Origin: Saprospiraceae bacterium
GTDB lineage: Bacteria; Bacteroidota; Bacteroidia; Chitinophagales; Saprospiraceae
Direction of reading: 5' to 3'
Length of the DNA: 55,013 nt
Assembly: GCA_027488135.1 (NCBI GenBank)
Contig: JAIYCH010000068.1
Span: 1-55,013, forward strand
The number at the start of each line of letters is the position of its first letter. Positions within the stretch are counted from its first letter, which is position 1. The notes under the pieces were generated by a model. That model was not told the origin of the DNA and searched no databases. It saw only the letters and a program-made list of their open reading frames with translations. The translations under genes were made by a program, and so were the position numbers. Of the stretch, positions 38,840 through 48,092 are shown piece by piece.

Positions 38840-40654
38840 ATGACACACCCTTCCGTTCATACATTTAATATCCCTGTTATGGGGCTGGCCTATACCATTG
38901 ACAGCCCCATTCGGGTGGCCCATTTAGGTATTTCTTCCGTTATTTCCATTATGGATGACGAACTTATAGAGAAAATGAATGCTTTTTATAGTAGAAAATT
39001 TAATTGGCCGTATCAAGAAATAAATAGTAAAACTCATGACGGTAGGGCTTTGAGGATAACCAGCTACCTAAATCTTGTGGATACCATTGTTAAGTTGAAA
39101 TTTGATAATTTTAAAAAAGAATTGTCCGAGAATAAGGATTCGCTCTTGCATTTCATTGCTATGTTACCTAATAAATCAACCTTTAAAGAGGGCTTGATGA
39201 GAATGGTGGAAGGAGGGATCACCATAAGAGATGGAGTTAGGAAGTATTTAGAGGAAAATTTTTCTGCAGGGGATATTGATGTCAATATTATGACGAAAGT
39301 GGATAAAGATAATTATGAAAATAATGTCCAGCTTCCCATTGAATTTAATGATGCCCATGCCGCGCTTCGCGGTTTTGTAAACAGTAATCTGTCTTCTTCC
39401 GTCGTACTTTCTGCAGGCATGAATCCTAGATTATATAGTTATTTTGAGCATTTTGATGACTTTTTTCCGAATGAAAATGGGTTCTTGAAAAAGAAAATTA
39501 TCCTGAAAGTGAGCGATTTCCGTTCAGCCATGATTCAAGGTAATTTTTTAGCTAAAAAGGGGCTTTGGGTTTCCGAATATCGCATTGAATCGGGGCTCAA
39601 TTGTGGTGGTCATGCTTTTGCTACTGACGGACTTTTAATGGGTCCCATTTTAGAGGAATTTAAGGAGAAAAAAGGTCAGTTGATTGATTCTGCTCATGAA
39701 CTAATGGTTAAATCACTAACTTTAAAAGGGAAACCTTGTCCGGAAATGCCTTTACCTTTGAAAATTACGGCCCAAGGTGGTGTGGGAACAGCAGAAGAAC
39801 ATTCTTTTTTATTGGAGCATTATCAGCTTGATGCCGTAGGTTGGGGTTCTCCTTTTTTGTTGGTGCCTGAGGCTACTGCTGTTGATGCAGACACGCGCGA
39901 GTTATTGAAAAATGCAAAGGAAGATGATTTTTATCTGAGCCATATTTCTCCGCTTGGCATTCCTTTCAATACAGTGAAGGGGACGACCAATGAGTTTTGG
40001 AAACAAAAAAGAATAAATGAAAATAAGGCGGGTAGCTCCTGCCCAAAAGGTTTATTAGCGCTTAATAAAGATTTGGATGACAGAGGTATATGTACAGCTT
40101 CAAAAAAATATCAGGATGTTAAATTGAATGAGTTATATCAATCCCAACCTCTTATGGAGGTCGCTGAATTTGAAAAATTGAAAGCCAAAATTACCGAAAA
40201 ATCTTGCCTTTGTGTGGGTTTAGTGAATGCTGCCTATTTGGAAAATGATATAGAAATAAAAGGACAGGAACAGGGTGTCGTTATCTGCCCAGGCCCTAAT
40301 CTGGCCTATTTTAATCAGGAAATTTCATTGTCTGACATGGTAAAACATATATATGGAAGTGCTAATGTGATGAATCATGTTAATCGACCTCACGTTTTTA
40401 TAAAGGAATTACAATTGTATGTTGCTTATCTGAAAAATGACATTAGCGATGTTTCAATGGGTACAATAACATCAGGTCAAATAAAAAAATGGCATACCTT
40501 TAGGAATAATTTATCTGCTGGTATTCAATATTATATGAATTTATTTGCTAGTACAACCTATTTTAAAACAGATACATTAAACATTCAGCAGCAATTAATT
40601 CAATATCAATCGGATTTAAATGAAATTAAAATCCCCGAACCAGTTATGGCTTAA
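38840..40654 (+). CDS. Conserved Bacteroidota protein, possible flavin-binding TIM barrel
   Basis: A 604-residue soluble protein of unclear function. The central part, GLNCGGHAFATDGLLMGPILEEF (~residues 253-275) and ITAQGGVGTAEEHSFLLEHYQLDAVGWGSPFLLVPEATAV (~311-350), resembles nitronate-monooxygenase-like FMN barrels, where GGxG and VGWGSPF phrases hold the phosphate. Many cysteines follow (SSCPKG, GICTAS, KSCLCVG, VVICPG), perhaps a metal or Fe-S site. It heads a run of three genes (gaps 32 and 20 bases). The barrel idea is inference. Confidence 0.6.
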   Translation: MTHPSVHTFNIPVMGLAYTIDSPIRVAHLGISSVISIMDDELIEKMNAFYSRKFNWPYQEINSKTHDGRALRITSYLNLVDTIVKLKFDNFKKELSENKDSLLHFIAMLPNKSTFKEGLMRMVEGGITIRDGVRKYLEENFSAGDIDVNIMTKVDKDNYENNVQLPIEFNDAHAALRGFVNSNLSSSVVLSAGMNPRLYSYFEHFDDFFPNENGFLKKKIILKVSDFRSAMIQGNFLAKKGLWVSEYRIESGLNCGGHAFATDGLLMGPILEEFKEKKGQLIDSAHELMVKSLTLKGKPCPEMPLPLKITAQGGVGTAEEHSFLLEHYQLDAVGWGSPFLLVPEATAVDADTRELLKNAKEDDFYLSHISPLGIPFNTVKGTTNEFWKQKRINENKAGSSCPKGLLALNKDLDDRGICTASKKYQDVKLNELYQSQPLMEVAEFEKLKAKITEKSCLCVGLVNAAYLENDIEIKGQEQGVVICPGPNLAYFNQEISLSDMVKHIYGSANVMNHVNRPHVFIKELQLYVAYLKNDISDVSMGTITSGQIKKWHTFRNNLSAGIQYYMNLFASTTYFKTDTLNIQQQLIQYQSDLNEIKIPEPVMA

Positions 40655-40686
40655 TGTTGTAACTTTAACGCCTATAAAATGGCAAA

Positions 40687-41148
40687 ATGAAGGAGATAAA
40701 CAGGGAGCAATTATTTGCTATTCCAGCTTTCGAACAATCTTTTAAGGAGGAGAGGTTCGAAAATGAAGTGGAAACTTTTTTGGGGTATGTGAATGCAAGC
40801 GTTTCCAAGGATATCAGAATGGTTATAGGTGGTTTATTAAAATGTGCCTGCGAGTATAAATTAGATATTCCCATGTATAAATCCATTTTTTTAGACCTTG
40901 CCTGGGCAGTTCTGGAAAATAACAGGTCTTTATGGACTAAGGAGGAGAAGGCAAATGGCTATTCTGACATTGATTCACATTGGACATTATATCCTGAATA
41001 TGATGGGAGTTTTGATGATTATGAATCGATTGTATTAGATCAAACATCGTATTTTGAAGAGGTCATGGATTTGATGACCCAAGAGGAACTTCTTTATAAG
41101 GCTGAGGTATGTTTTGCCCTTTATGTGTTTTTTGTCCAAAGTAAATGA
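40687..41148 (+). CDS. Hypothetical protein
   Basis: I do not recognise this 153-residue acidic, soluble protein. It seems mainly helical (FEQSFKEERFENEVETFLGYVN, MVIGGLLKCACEYKLD, YKSIFLDLAWAVLEN), with an aromatic, Asp-rich loop (YPEYDGSFDDYES). It lies between the 604-residue protein and the pseudokinase-SUMF1 gene with short gaps, so it may be part of that operon. Confidence 0.6.
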   Translation: MKEINREQLFAIPAFEQSFKEERFENEVETFLGYVNASVSKDIRMVIGGLLKCACEYKLDIPMYKSIFLDLAWAVLENNRSLWTKEEKANGYSDIDSHWTLYPEYDGSFDDYESIVLDQTSYFEEVMDLMTQEELLYKAEVCFALYVFFVQSK

Positions 41149-41168
41149 CGTTATATTTTTAAAAGGCT

Positions 41169-42755
41169 ATGAATAGGTCAGTTTCGCATTTTACCTTGTT
41201 TGAATGTCTTTATGACGATGATTTTTCAGCTATTTATCAGGCAGAAAATAATTTATCTCATCAAAAAGTACTATTAAAAGTATTAAATCCTGGTTTGATA
41301 GAAAGGGAAGAGATTAAAAATACTTTTGTGGAGCAAGGCAATAAATGGATTTCTTTAGCACATAAGAATATAATGAAAGTTTTTCAGTTAGTTGAGGAGG
41401 ACGGATTTGTAGCCTTTGAAATGGAAAATATAGAAGATTCGGAGCCTTTTGACCAATACTTAGCTCAACTATCCTCGCTAAGTTTTGCGGAAATAAAAGA
41501 TTACTACAGACAAATATTAGCAGGAGTTATTTATCTGCATAAACAAGGAATCATTTTAAATGATTTACAACTTTCGGGTTTCCATATAACAAATAATGGA
41601 AAAATTAAATGTACCTGGTTTACCGAACAGGTCAATGTGAGGTCCCTTCCAACGATAAGCAATAATATTCATAGCTTGGGGCTGATACTAAGGAATTTGA
41701 GCGCCTTATTAAAATCTAGGAATAATGTTTATGTAGGAAGAGACAATAATATTTTTCAACAAATAATAAAAAAGGCGACAAATAAAGAGGTAAGCATCCA
41801 ATATGAGAATGTCAACGAGCTTAGTAAGGATTTTGAAAAAATAATATTTCTTGCTTATGAGAAAATGGCATTGGTTCCTTTGGAGGATAAAAAGAAGAAG
41901 ATAAATCTCCCATTTAAATGGATTTTTGCCTTTTTTATTCTTTTTCTTTTTGTTACTTTCTCTTATTTCATAGTAAATGACCTTTCCGAAGAAATAGCTG
42001 ATAAGGAGGATGTAACGGTGGTAAATAAAAATGGAGATCTACGTAGTTCCATTGAATTTGTGGATATTCCAGGCGGTAGTTTTATGATGGGTAGTCTAAC
42101 ATCAGAGCCGCAAAGAGAAAAGGATGAGCCACAATACTTCATCGCAGTCAGTCCATTTAGAATGAGTAAATATGAAATTACTTTTGACCAATATGACGCC
42201 TATTGTGAAGCCAAAGGAAAAAAGAAACCGGAGGATGAAGGCTGGGGAAGGGGAAATCGACCGGTTATCAATATCACTTGGAATGAGGCGAACGATTTTG
42301 CCGCCTGGGCTGGCTGTCGCTTACCTACTGAGTCAGAATGGGAATATGCTTGTAGGGCGGGAACGGCAACGCCCTTTTATCTTGGAAATAATATAACCAC
42401 CAATCAGGTAAATTACAATGGGGACCGTCCTTACCATAATTATCCCAAAGGAGAGAACAGGCAAAGAACACTGCCTGTTGGGTCTTTTGAACCCAATCCC
42501 TGGGGGCTATATGACATGCATGGAAATGTTGCAGAATGGTGCAGTGATTGGTTTTCAAAAGAATATGTCCCGCCAACGAAGGATCCTAAAGGTCCTCAAA
42601 CAGGAACTTATAAGATCATTCGAGGGGGAAGTTGGTGTTTGCACGCTTATATGGCAAGAAGCGCTAAGCGTGATAATGATTTGCCTTATTTTGGCTACAG
42701 TAGTGTTGGTTTTCGATTGGTTTCGTTAAAGTACAATGCCAATAAGAGCAAGTAA
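41169..42755 (+). CDS. Membrane pseudokinase fused to SUMF1/FGE-sulfatase domain
   Basis: 528 residues. Residues ~8-235 have the protein-kinase fold: VLLKVLNP keeps the ATP-binding Lys, and IYLHKQGIILNDLQLSGFHITNNG stands where HRDLKPxN should be, so the catalytic Asp context is ND rather than RD; the DFG motif is replaced by TWF. It is therefore probably catalytically dead. One transmembrane helix follows (~257-277, FKWIFAFFILFLFVTFSYFIV). Residues ~295-520 are a SUMF1-like domain (EFVDIPGGSFMMGS, NRPVINITWNEANDFAAWAG, RLPTESEWEYACRAG, GLYDMHGNVAEWCSDW, RGGSW, VGFRLV). It would sit in the inner membrane with the lectin-like domain outside. The 3' end overlaps a convergent gene by 30 bases. 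Confidence 0.85.
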   Translation: MNRSVSHFTLFECLYDDDFSAIYQAENNLSHQKVLLKVLNPGLIEREEIKNTFVEQGNKWISLAHKNIMKVFQLVEEDGFVAFEMENIEDSEPFDQYLAQLSSLSFAEIKDYYRQILAGVIYLHKQGIILNDLQLSGFHITNNGKIKCTWFTEQVNVRSLPTISNNIHSLGLILRNLSALLKSRNNVYVGRDNNIFQQIIKKATNKEVSIQYENVNELSKDFEKIIFLAYEKMALVPLEDKKKKINLPFKWIFAFFILFLFVTFSYFIVNDLSEEIADKEDVTVVNKNGDLRSSIEFVDIPGGSFMMGSLTSEPQREKDEPQYFIAVSPFRMSKYEITFDQYDAYCEAKGKKKPEDEGWGRGNRPVINITWNEANDFAAWAGCRLPTESEWEYACRAGTATPFYLGNNITTNQVNYNGDRPYHNYPKGENRQRTLPVGSFEPNPWGLYDMHGNVAEWCSDWFSKEYVPPTKDPKGPQTGTYKIIRGGSWCLHAYMARSAKRDNDLPYFGYSSVGFRLVSLKYNANKSK

Positions 42756-43160
42756 TAATAAAACGCCTAAACCTAACCAGGCTGATCTTTTCATTGCCTT
42801 ATTATTGGAAGCTAATAAGAACACTAACAATACACCGAGGAAAGCCAGTAAAAATCCGGCTAAAAATCCAATCAGATTGAAGCCGCCATCATTATTGGCT
42901 AATTCCTCTTCTAATTGGATAGGTTCTGTGGTACCCGTCTTTTTTACCTCTTTTTTTAGTAAATACAAGGCCAATTTACCTTTGAGACCTAATTTCTCAC
43001 CGGTCAATTCCTCGTATTTTGCTGGCGTAAGTGCCAATAAGTCTTCACTCGACAATTGAATCGTAGCATCTGTTGTTGCTACTTTCATAGGAGGAAGTGC
43101 CGCATTTAAAGAAATTACGGAAAAAACCAGTAGGAATAAGGAGAAGATTTTTGCTTTCAT
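42726..43160 (-). CDS. Small membrane protein with signal peptide
   Basis: 144 residues: signal peptide 1-20 (IFSLFLLVFSVISLNA), a ~75-residue soluble part (LLALTPAKYEELTGEKLGLKGKLALYLLKKEVKK), and two C-terminal hydrophobic helices (LIGFLAGFLLAFLGVLLVFLLA and LGLGVLLLLALIGIVL). The TPAKYEELTGEKL segment is common in small Bacteroidota membrane proteins of unknown role. Its end overlaps that of the SUMF1 gene tail-to-tail. Confidence 0.7.
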   Translation of the reverse strand: MKAKIFSLFLLVFSVISLNAALPPMKVATTDATIQLSSEDLLALTPAKYEELTGEKLGLKGKLALYLLKKEVKKTGTTEPIQLEEELANNDGGFNLIGFLAGFLLAFLGVLLVFLLASNNKAMKRSAWLGLGVLLLLALIGIVL

Positions 43161-43196
43161 GTCAATGAATTTATGAATTTTAAAATGGTTTTGTTT

Positions 43197-43637
43197 CTAC
43201 GCTTTGATGGGTACTTTCTTTTCTATTTTTTGAAAAATAACGGAGCCATCTCCACAGGTTGAAAAATTATTTCGCGGAATGAAATGCCCAGAGAGTTGCG
43301 TTTTCTCAATGGTTAGAAAAAAAGAAAGTAAGCAGAGGGCTACTTTATTCGGATAGTTAGTATTTATTACTTTTTCCTCGGTGATATTGATTTTATTGGC
43401 TTTAATAAATCCTTTTACACTTGTTTCGCAATAAAAGTTTTTCCCGTTTGAATAAGTTGTTCCAGTAAAGGTATTCGCTTTTACTTTGTCGATATTTAAA
43501 ACGTATTCAAATATTTCAACCGAATCATTTAATTTCCCTTGCCAGATTCCTTTAAATTTATCTGCCTCTTGACCCAAGACGAACTTAGGAAGGCAAAAAA
43601 ACAAGAATATTCCAATAAATAAATTTTGGTTATTCAT
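43197..43637 (-). CDS. Exported hypothetical protein
   Basis: 146 residues with signal peptide (LFIGIFLFFCLPKFVLGQ). FKGIWQGKLNDSVEIFEYVLNI, NTFTGTTYSNGKNFYCETSVKGFI and LSGHFIPRNNFSTCGDGSVIFQK form alternating strands like a small lipocalin-like barrel; two Cys may pair. No known function. Same strand as the preceding small membrane protein, 36 bases upstream of it. Confidence 0.6.
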   Translation of the reverse strand: MNNQNLFIGIFLFFCLPKFVLGQEADKFKGIWQGKLNDSVEIFEYVLNIDKVKANTFTGTTYSNGKNFYCETSVKGFIKANKINITEEKVINTNYPNKVALCLLSFFLTIEKTQLSGHFIPRNNFSTCGDGSVIFQKIEKKVPIKA

Positions 43638-43700
43638 ACGATATTAATTACTTTAACCTAAGCTTTTCAAATATAATGATTTTAATCAAAAATTTCAACC

Positions 43701-45236
43701 ATGTGGCGTTTAATTGGCATTCTTACTTTCATATCCCTTTCGTTTGTACCTTGTCTGAATGGCCAGACAAAGATAGATCGCATCACGTCCTTTTGTAAGG
43801 CCAATGAAAGGGAAATTCTAAAGGAATATTTTGACTTTCTTTCCTTACCCAATTTCGCTTTGAATAAGGAAGATATAAATAAAAATGCCCTTTTTATACA
43901 GCAAATGCTGGCGAAAAGAGGGGTTAAGTCGCAGTTACTTGACTCGAAAACGGCAGGAACGCCCGCAGCAGTGTATGGGGAAGTGATAGTACCTAATGCA
44001 AAACAAACCCTTGTATTTTATGCCCATTATGACGGTCAGCCAGTTAATCCTGAAAAATGGCATCCCGCTATAAAACCATTTTTACCTGTTTTTCTTTCAA
44101 AGCCTATCGATAAAGGGGGCGAAATTATTCCTTTTCCTGCGGTTGGAAGCCCAATTAATCCGGAATGGAGAATTTCAGGGCGAAGCAGTTCTGATGATAA
44201 AGCGGGCGTTATGGCCATTATTCATGCTTATGATGCCATCATAAAAAGTGGATTACAACCCTCGTGTTCCATCAAATTCTTTTTTGAAGGGGAGGAAGAA
44301 ATAGGCTCTCTTCATCTGGGTGAAATTTTGGATAAACATAAGGATTTACTTTCCTCCGATGTATGGATTATCGCCGATGGCCCGGTGCACCAATCTGGTT
44401 TGCCTTTAATAGATTTTGGTGTGCGGGGAGATGTAAACATGGATATTACCGTTTTGGGTCCTAAAAGACCCTTACATAGTGGTCATTATGGCAATTGGGC
44501 CCCTAATCCGGCACATACCTTGGTTAGACTGTTAGCCTCCATGAAAGATGATGAAGGTCGCGTTCTGATAAAAGATTATTATAAAGATGCCATCCCCTTT
44601 ACCGAAAGTGAAAAGCTGGCATTTGCCAAAGTACCTTCCATAGATAAACAAATGCAACAGGAACTGGGTATTGCACAGCCGGAAAAGGTTGGAACTTCCC
44701 TTTTTGATTCTTATCAATATCCTTCCTTGAACATTAATGGCATTCGAAGTGCAGATGTTGGTGATAAAGCCAGTAATGTCATTCCAACCGAGGCTTCTGT
44801 AACGCTTGACCTCCGTCAAGTATTAGGAACAGATTATTTGCGGCAAATACAAAAAGTGAAAGATCATATCGTTGCACAAGGATTTTACGTCATAGATAGA
44901 AATCCAACGGACGAAGAACGGCTTAAATATGCTAAAATCGCAAAAGTGTCGGCTGACAGGGGAGGTTACAATGCCCAAAGAACCCCCATGGATTTGCCCA
45001 TTGCCAAGCAGATAATTGCCGCCGTAGAAGGGGCAAATAAAGAAAGAGTGCTTACCTTTCCTACAGCTGGGGGAAGTTTGCCCTTATTTTTATTTGAAAA
45101 ACACCTAAATGCGAAAGTGGTTAACCTATGCATAGCCAATCATGACAATAATCAGCATTCAGAAAATGAGAACGCGCGGATTCAGAATATCTGGGAAAGC
45201 ATAAAACAGTTATCTGCCATTATGTTGATGGAATAG
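43701..45236 (+). CDS. M20 family metallopeptidase (dipeptidase-like)
   Basis: 511 residues with signal peptide (ILTFISLSFVPCLNGQ). Zinc-binding and catalytic phrases of M20: VFYAHYDGQP (His and Asp), GRSSSDDKAGVMA (bridging Asp), FFEGEEEIGS (catalytic Glu pair), and near the end NHDNNQHSENEN (His ligand). A dimerisation lid lies at ~250-370 (GPKRPLHSGHYG, PAHTLVRLLASM). Most like broad dipeptidases that work on small peptides, here exported to the periplasm. Confidence 0.9.
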   Translation: MWRLIGILTFISLSFVPCLNGQTKIDRITSFCKANEREILKEYFDFLSLPNFALNKEDINKNALFIQQMLAKRGVKSQLLDSKTAGTPAAVYGEVIVPNAKQTLVFYAHYDGQPVNPEKWHPAIKPFLPVFLSKPIDKGGEIIPFPAVGSPINPEWRISGRSSSDDKAGVMAIIHAYDAIIKSGLQPSCSIKFFFEGEEEIGSLHLGEILDKHKDLLSSDVWIIADGPVHQSGLPLIDFGVRGDVNMDITVLGPKRPLHSGHYGNWAPNPAHTLVRLLASMKDDEGRVLIKDYYKDAIPFTESEKLAFAKVPSIDKQMQQELGIAQPEKVGTSLFDSYQYPSLNINGIRSADVGDKASNVIPTEASVTLDLRQVLGTDYLRQIQKVKDHIVAQGFYVIDRNPTDEERLKYAKIAKVSADRGGYNAQRTPMDLPIAKQIIAAVEGANKERVLTFPTAGGSLPLFLFEKHLNAKVVNLCIANHDNNQHSENENARIQNIWESIKQLSAIMLME

Positions 45237-45290
45237 ATCTTAAGTAAAAAAGTAAGGCTCGATGGGCAACTTTGCCAAAGGCGCAAGTTT

Positions 45291-45443
45291 TTATTTAACC
45301 GTTTTTAATTTTCGTTTGTTTAGGTATTCTTTGAATTCTTCAAAAGACATTCCCTGGGTTTCTATTGAAATTTTTTCTTTTACTGCCCTAAAAAACTTAA
45401 CAGTGTCAAATTCTTTTTCTTTTACAGCTTCTTTAGTTTTCAT
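45291..45443 (-). CDS. Small antitoxin-like protein of the PIN toxin
   Basis: A 50-residue frame (MKTKEAVKEKEFDTVKFFRAV, then MSFEEFKEYLNKRK) whose ATG overlaps the stop of the PIN gene by 11 bases. Another protein of the same size and layout at 48166-48318 (MKTTEKTFDAVKFMRQERDKL, then KREIIEYFNKRK) also starts inside the end of a PIN remnant. The shared form, FDxVKFxR plus YxNKRK, defines a short family. Toxin-first order with a tiny downstream antitoxin is unlike classical VapBC. Confidence 0.7.
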   Translation of the reverse strand: MKTKEAVKEKEFDTVKFFRAVKEKISIETQGMSFEEFKEYLNKRKLKTVK

Positions 45444-45897
45444 TTACAATAATATCTTTAGGTGAGCGAATATCCAGTGGTATGTAACCGTTTTTAATAT
45501 TAATTGCGTTGTAGCCACTTATTCTGAAAACATTGACAATGTGTTTAAAGTTCCAACTTACCAAATAGTCAACTTTGTTAATTGTTGCACAAGCAATATG
45601 TCTACAATCATCCATACTGGTTTCTCCAACTACTTTTTCTTGAATATACATTTCTGCGAGCTGATTAACTTCTTTTGTAATCTCAATAATTTCAATAGTT
45701 TTTTTATTGATATTTATGAAATGTGACTTAACTTTTTCGGGGGCACTATCTAATTCATATTCAGTTAAGTCTGAGAATACACAAATTATTTTTCCTGATT
45801 TTACCATTTCAAAAAGTTGAATTGTTTCTTTTTGAAATTCAATATCATAAACTCCACCAAACACAGAAGTATCAAAATATAGTCTTGGTATTTTCAT
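45433..45897 (-). CDS. PIN-domain nuclease (toxin)
   Basis: 154 residues. IPRLYFDTSVFGGVYD (first Asp), FSDLTEYELDSAPEKVK (Glu) and ETSMDDCRHIACATINKVDYLVSWNFKHIVN (Asp pair and the SWNxxH phrase) are the PIN acidic site. Such proteins cut RNA and are toxins of VapBC-like systems. It ends LDIRSPKDIIVNEN, and that tail overlaps the start of the small antitoxin gene. Confidence 0.8.
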   Translation of the reverse strand: MKIPRLYFDTSVFGGVYDIEFQKETIQLFEMVKSGKIICVFSDLTEYELDSAPEKVKSHFININKKTIEIIEITKEVNQLAEMYIQEKVVGETSMDDCRHIACATINKVDYLVSWNFKHIVNVFRISGYNAINIKNGYIPLDIRSPKDIIVNEN

Positions 45898-46269
45898 ATC
45901 ATGAATTTACAAATATTTTAAGTCTGGAATGTTATTTTTTAGAAATTCTTTAGGTACATGCACCTTTGGGCTCGTCTCTAAAAGAAGTCTACAAGTTTTT
46001 GTAGCACAATGTGGATATTCTGGGTTGAAGTGAGTTATTCATCAATTTTGGTAAAATATAGCCAGTTATTCTAGAGATAAACCGCTCTTTGATAAGTTAT
46101 ATTTTGTGTTTCATGACCCAGTAAATGATGTAGACAATCGATTTTGTAAGACTTGATAAATTTACTGACCTTCGGTCAAATTGGAAGCATTTCAGACTTT
46201 TACCATAAATCAAATTTGTAAAGAAATAATTGTTTCCCTATCGGGAAATTCATACTTTTAATAGAAGTT
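45898..46269. other. Gene-free stretch
   Basis: AT-rich sequence with many stops in all frames. I see no convincing gene, hairpin or repeat, only short self-complementary bits such as TTTCCCTATCGGGAAATT near 46231-46248. Confidence 0.5.
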
Positions 46270-46349
46270 ATGAATGAAACCAAACTTTAATATTGAATTG
46301 TTGCCTTAAGCCATTGATTTTTTAGAAAATCTTGATTTTAAAACGAGCG
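46270..46349 (+). pseudogene. HigB/phage-type toxin, N-terminal stump
   Basis: MNETK from ATG 46270, then after a one-base shift FNIELLP, a stop, and AIDFLENLDFKTS. This matches the opening of the RelE-type HigB/Gp49 toxins (FxIExLxEAxEFLxxLD). About 26 codons remain, then the antitoxin gene starts almost at once (ATG 46351). The middle and end of the toxin have been deleted. Confidence 0.5.
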
Positions 46350-46350
46350 T

Positions 46351-46671
46351 ATGGAGACCAATAAATTTAAAACTGTTTCGCTTGACACAATGATTGACAA
46401 ACACATAGGAAAAGTTGGAACGGAAAGACGTGATGCTTTTGAAAATGAATTAAGAATAGACTTGTTGGGACAGGCTATTAAGCAAGCAAGACAGGAACGT
46501 AATCTTACTCAAGCACAACTAGGCGAACTTGTTGGCGTTCAAAAAGCTCAAATTTCTAAAATAGAAAACAGCATTAAAAATGCAAGATTTGAAACTATTT
46601 TGAATGTATTTGACGCCTTAGGTGCAAAAGTTAACTTTAGTGTTGAACTAAACAACCGTAAATTAAGATAA
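46351..46671 (+). CDS. HigA/Xre-type antitoxin, orphan
   Basis: 106 residues, complete. An N-terminal extension (MIDKHIGKVGTERRDAFENELRIDLLGQAI) and Xre helix-turn-helix (LTQAQLGELVGVQKAQISKIENS, ~residues 50-72), then ETILNVFDALGAKVNFSVEL. This is the usual antitoxin of HigB-type toxins; its toxin is reduced to the stump directly upstream. The truncated homologue at 8826-9047 shares the first two-thirds. Confidence 0.8.
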   Translation: METNKFKTVSLDTMIDKHIGKVGTERRDAFENELRIDLLGQAIKQARQERNLTQAQLGELVGVQKAQISKIENSIKNARFETILNVFDALGAKVNFSVELNNRKLR

Positions 46672-46778
46672 TATTTGATTTGTTGCAAGATTTTATGCTG
46701 TGAAAAAAGAGGAATTCTTTGGGTAATCAGGGTTTGTATGCTTATTTTTATGATACTTATTATTACTTTTTTTTAGTA

Positions 46779-47942
46779 TCAAACTTTATTTTCTATACCT
46801 TTTTTTAGCATATTTTGGATTGAAAAAAGTAATAAAATAATGGTTAATACGCAAATGGTGAGTAAAGCAATACCTGCTGTTGTTATGGCTAATAACCTGT
46901 TTTCTGCCTTAATCGAATTATCCCTGGATTTTTGATTTTCTCTCCAATTAAGTTTTTCATTATACAACTTTAAATATCTTTTAAGAGATTTTACCAGCCC
47001 GATTTCATGATAAAATTTAATTTCCTTAGTAAAATCATCAATTGCTCGTTTTAATTGTTTGGGATTTTCAACGGCAGAAGATTGTAATATTTTAAAAACT
47101 AAGAAATATTCATCTGAGCTTTCTTCATCATCAAATCCTAGGTTTCTATTTGCAGTGATTACTTTTTCAGCTTCCAGGAGTTCTTCTTCTTTTATCCCTT
47201 TTAAAAGTACATAATCTAGTATTTGATAAAATCTTTTTAGTGTTTCTTTATTAGAAATGGAAATGAATCCAAAATCCATCATCTTATTTAAACGTATGGC
47301 ATCGTTAATTGTAAATTCATCTAATCTACGATGATATTCAAACTGACTACATAAATCCTTAAATCTGGTTTCTGATTGAAGGAAATCAGGTTTATATAAA
47401 GATACAAGTAATTGAATGGAAGATAATACCTGTAATTGTGCACAATAATCTAAAGAATCAATATACCGGCTTTTGAAAATTTCATTTAGCAAATTAGGAA
47501 CGGCATTTTCATTTGGCACAAATACTTGCTTTTTTACTTTAATAGGTAACCAGGAATTTTTTGTATAAATATCATATCCAAATCGATCTTTTAGATTAAA
47601 AGTTCGTACTTGGTAACTTCCCAAACTATCCCATTCCAATAATGGAATCATTTCTTTTAATTTAGTTAAAGCATTAGTATTTAATTCCTTAGAACATTTC
47701 GATTCTTTATTTTTTGAATAATCAATAGTATCAATTTCATTTTCTACTACCTCCCATTTATCTACCTTAACTCGAATAGGCGCTCCTGGCCTTGCATTAT
47801 AAATAAACCAGATTGCTCCCAATAATAAAAGTAGAATGGAACAAACTGACAATATTTGCCATGTTCTTCTCCCAAAAGGAAATAATATTTTTTCTTCGAT
47901 TTGATTAAAGAATTGTTTGAAATTAAATGAATTACGGGACAT
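46779..47942 (-). CDS. Hypothetical protein with two transmembrane helices
   Basis: A 387-residue protein that I do not recognise. TM helix 1 lies at ~30-48 (ILSVCSILLLLLGAIWFIY) and TM helix 2 near the end at ~352-376 (LLAITTAGIALLTICVLTIILLL). Between them is a ~300-residue helical, Asp/Glu/Lys-rich domain, probably periplasmic. No enzymatic motif. Single gene convergent to the orphan antitoxin; a TGATACT / AGTATCA dyad (46751-46781) lies at its 3' end. Confidence 0.65.
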   Translation of the reverse strand: MSRNSFNFKQFFNQIEEKILFPFGRRTWQILSVCSILLLLLGAIWFIYNARPGAPIRVKVDKWEVVENEIDTIDYSKNKESKCSKELNTNALTKLKEMIPLLEWDSLGSYQVRTFNLKDRFGYDIYTKNSWLPIKVKKQVFVPNENAVPNLLNEIFKSRYIDSLDYCAQLQVLSSIQLLVSLYKPDFLQSETRFKDLCSQFEYHRRLDEFTINDAIRLNKMMDFGFISISNKETLKRFYQILDYVLLKGIKEEELLEAEKVITANRNLGFDDEESSDEYFLVFKILQSSAVENPKQLKRAIDDFTKEIKFYHEIGLVKSLKRYLKLYNEKLNWRENQKSRDNSIKAENRLLAITTAGIALLTICVLTIILLLFSIQNMLKKGIENKV

Positions 47943-48092
47943 GTATTAATTTTTTATGAAGTTAATTATAAATTGAAATAATAATCCAAATATAACAATA
48001 AATATTTACACCGAATGATATGTTAAATTGTACCGTAATTTTAGTTATTTTTAATCCTTTACCTATTTCCATACTCCGGTGATATCATCGGA

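Noticed and set aside
42061-42730. SUMF1 domain of the pseudokinase as a second DGR target
   Set aside because: SUMF1-type lectin folds can be DGR targets, but codons around RGGSW and VGFRLV show no NNC bias and no Avd or template-like copy is near.
45262-45465. Plus-strand frame of 67 codons
   Set aside because: Antisense to the small antitoxin gene, which has homology and a start overlapping the PIN stop.
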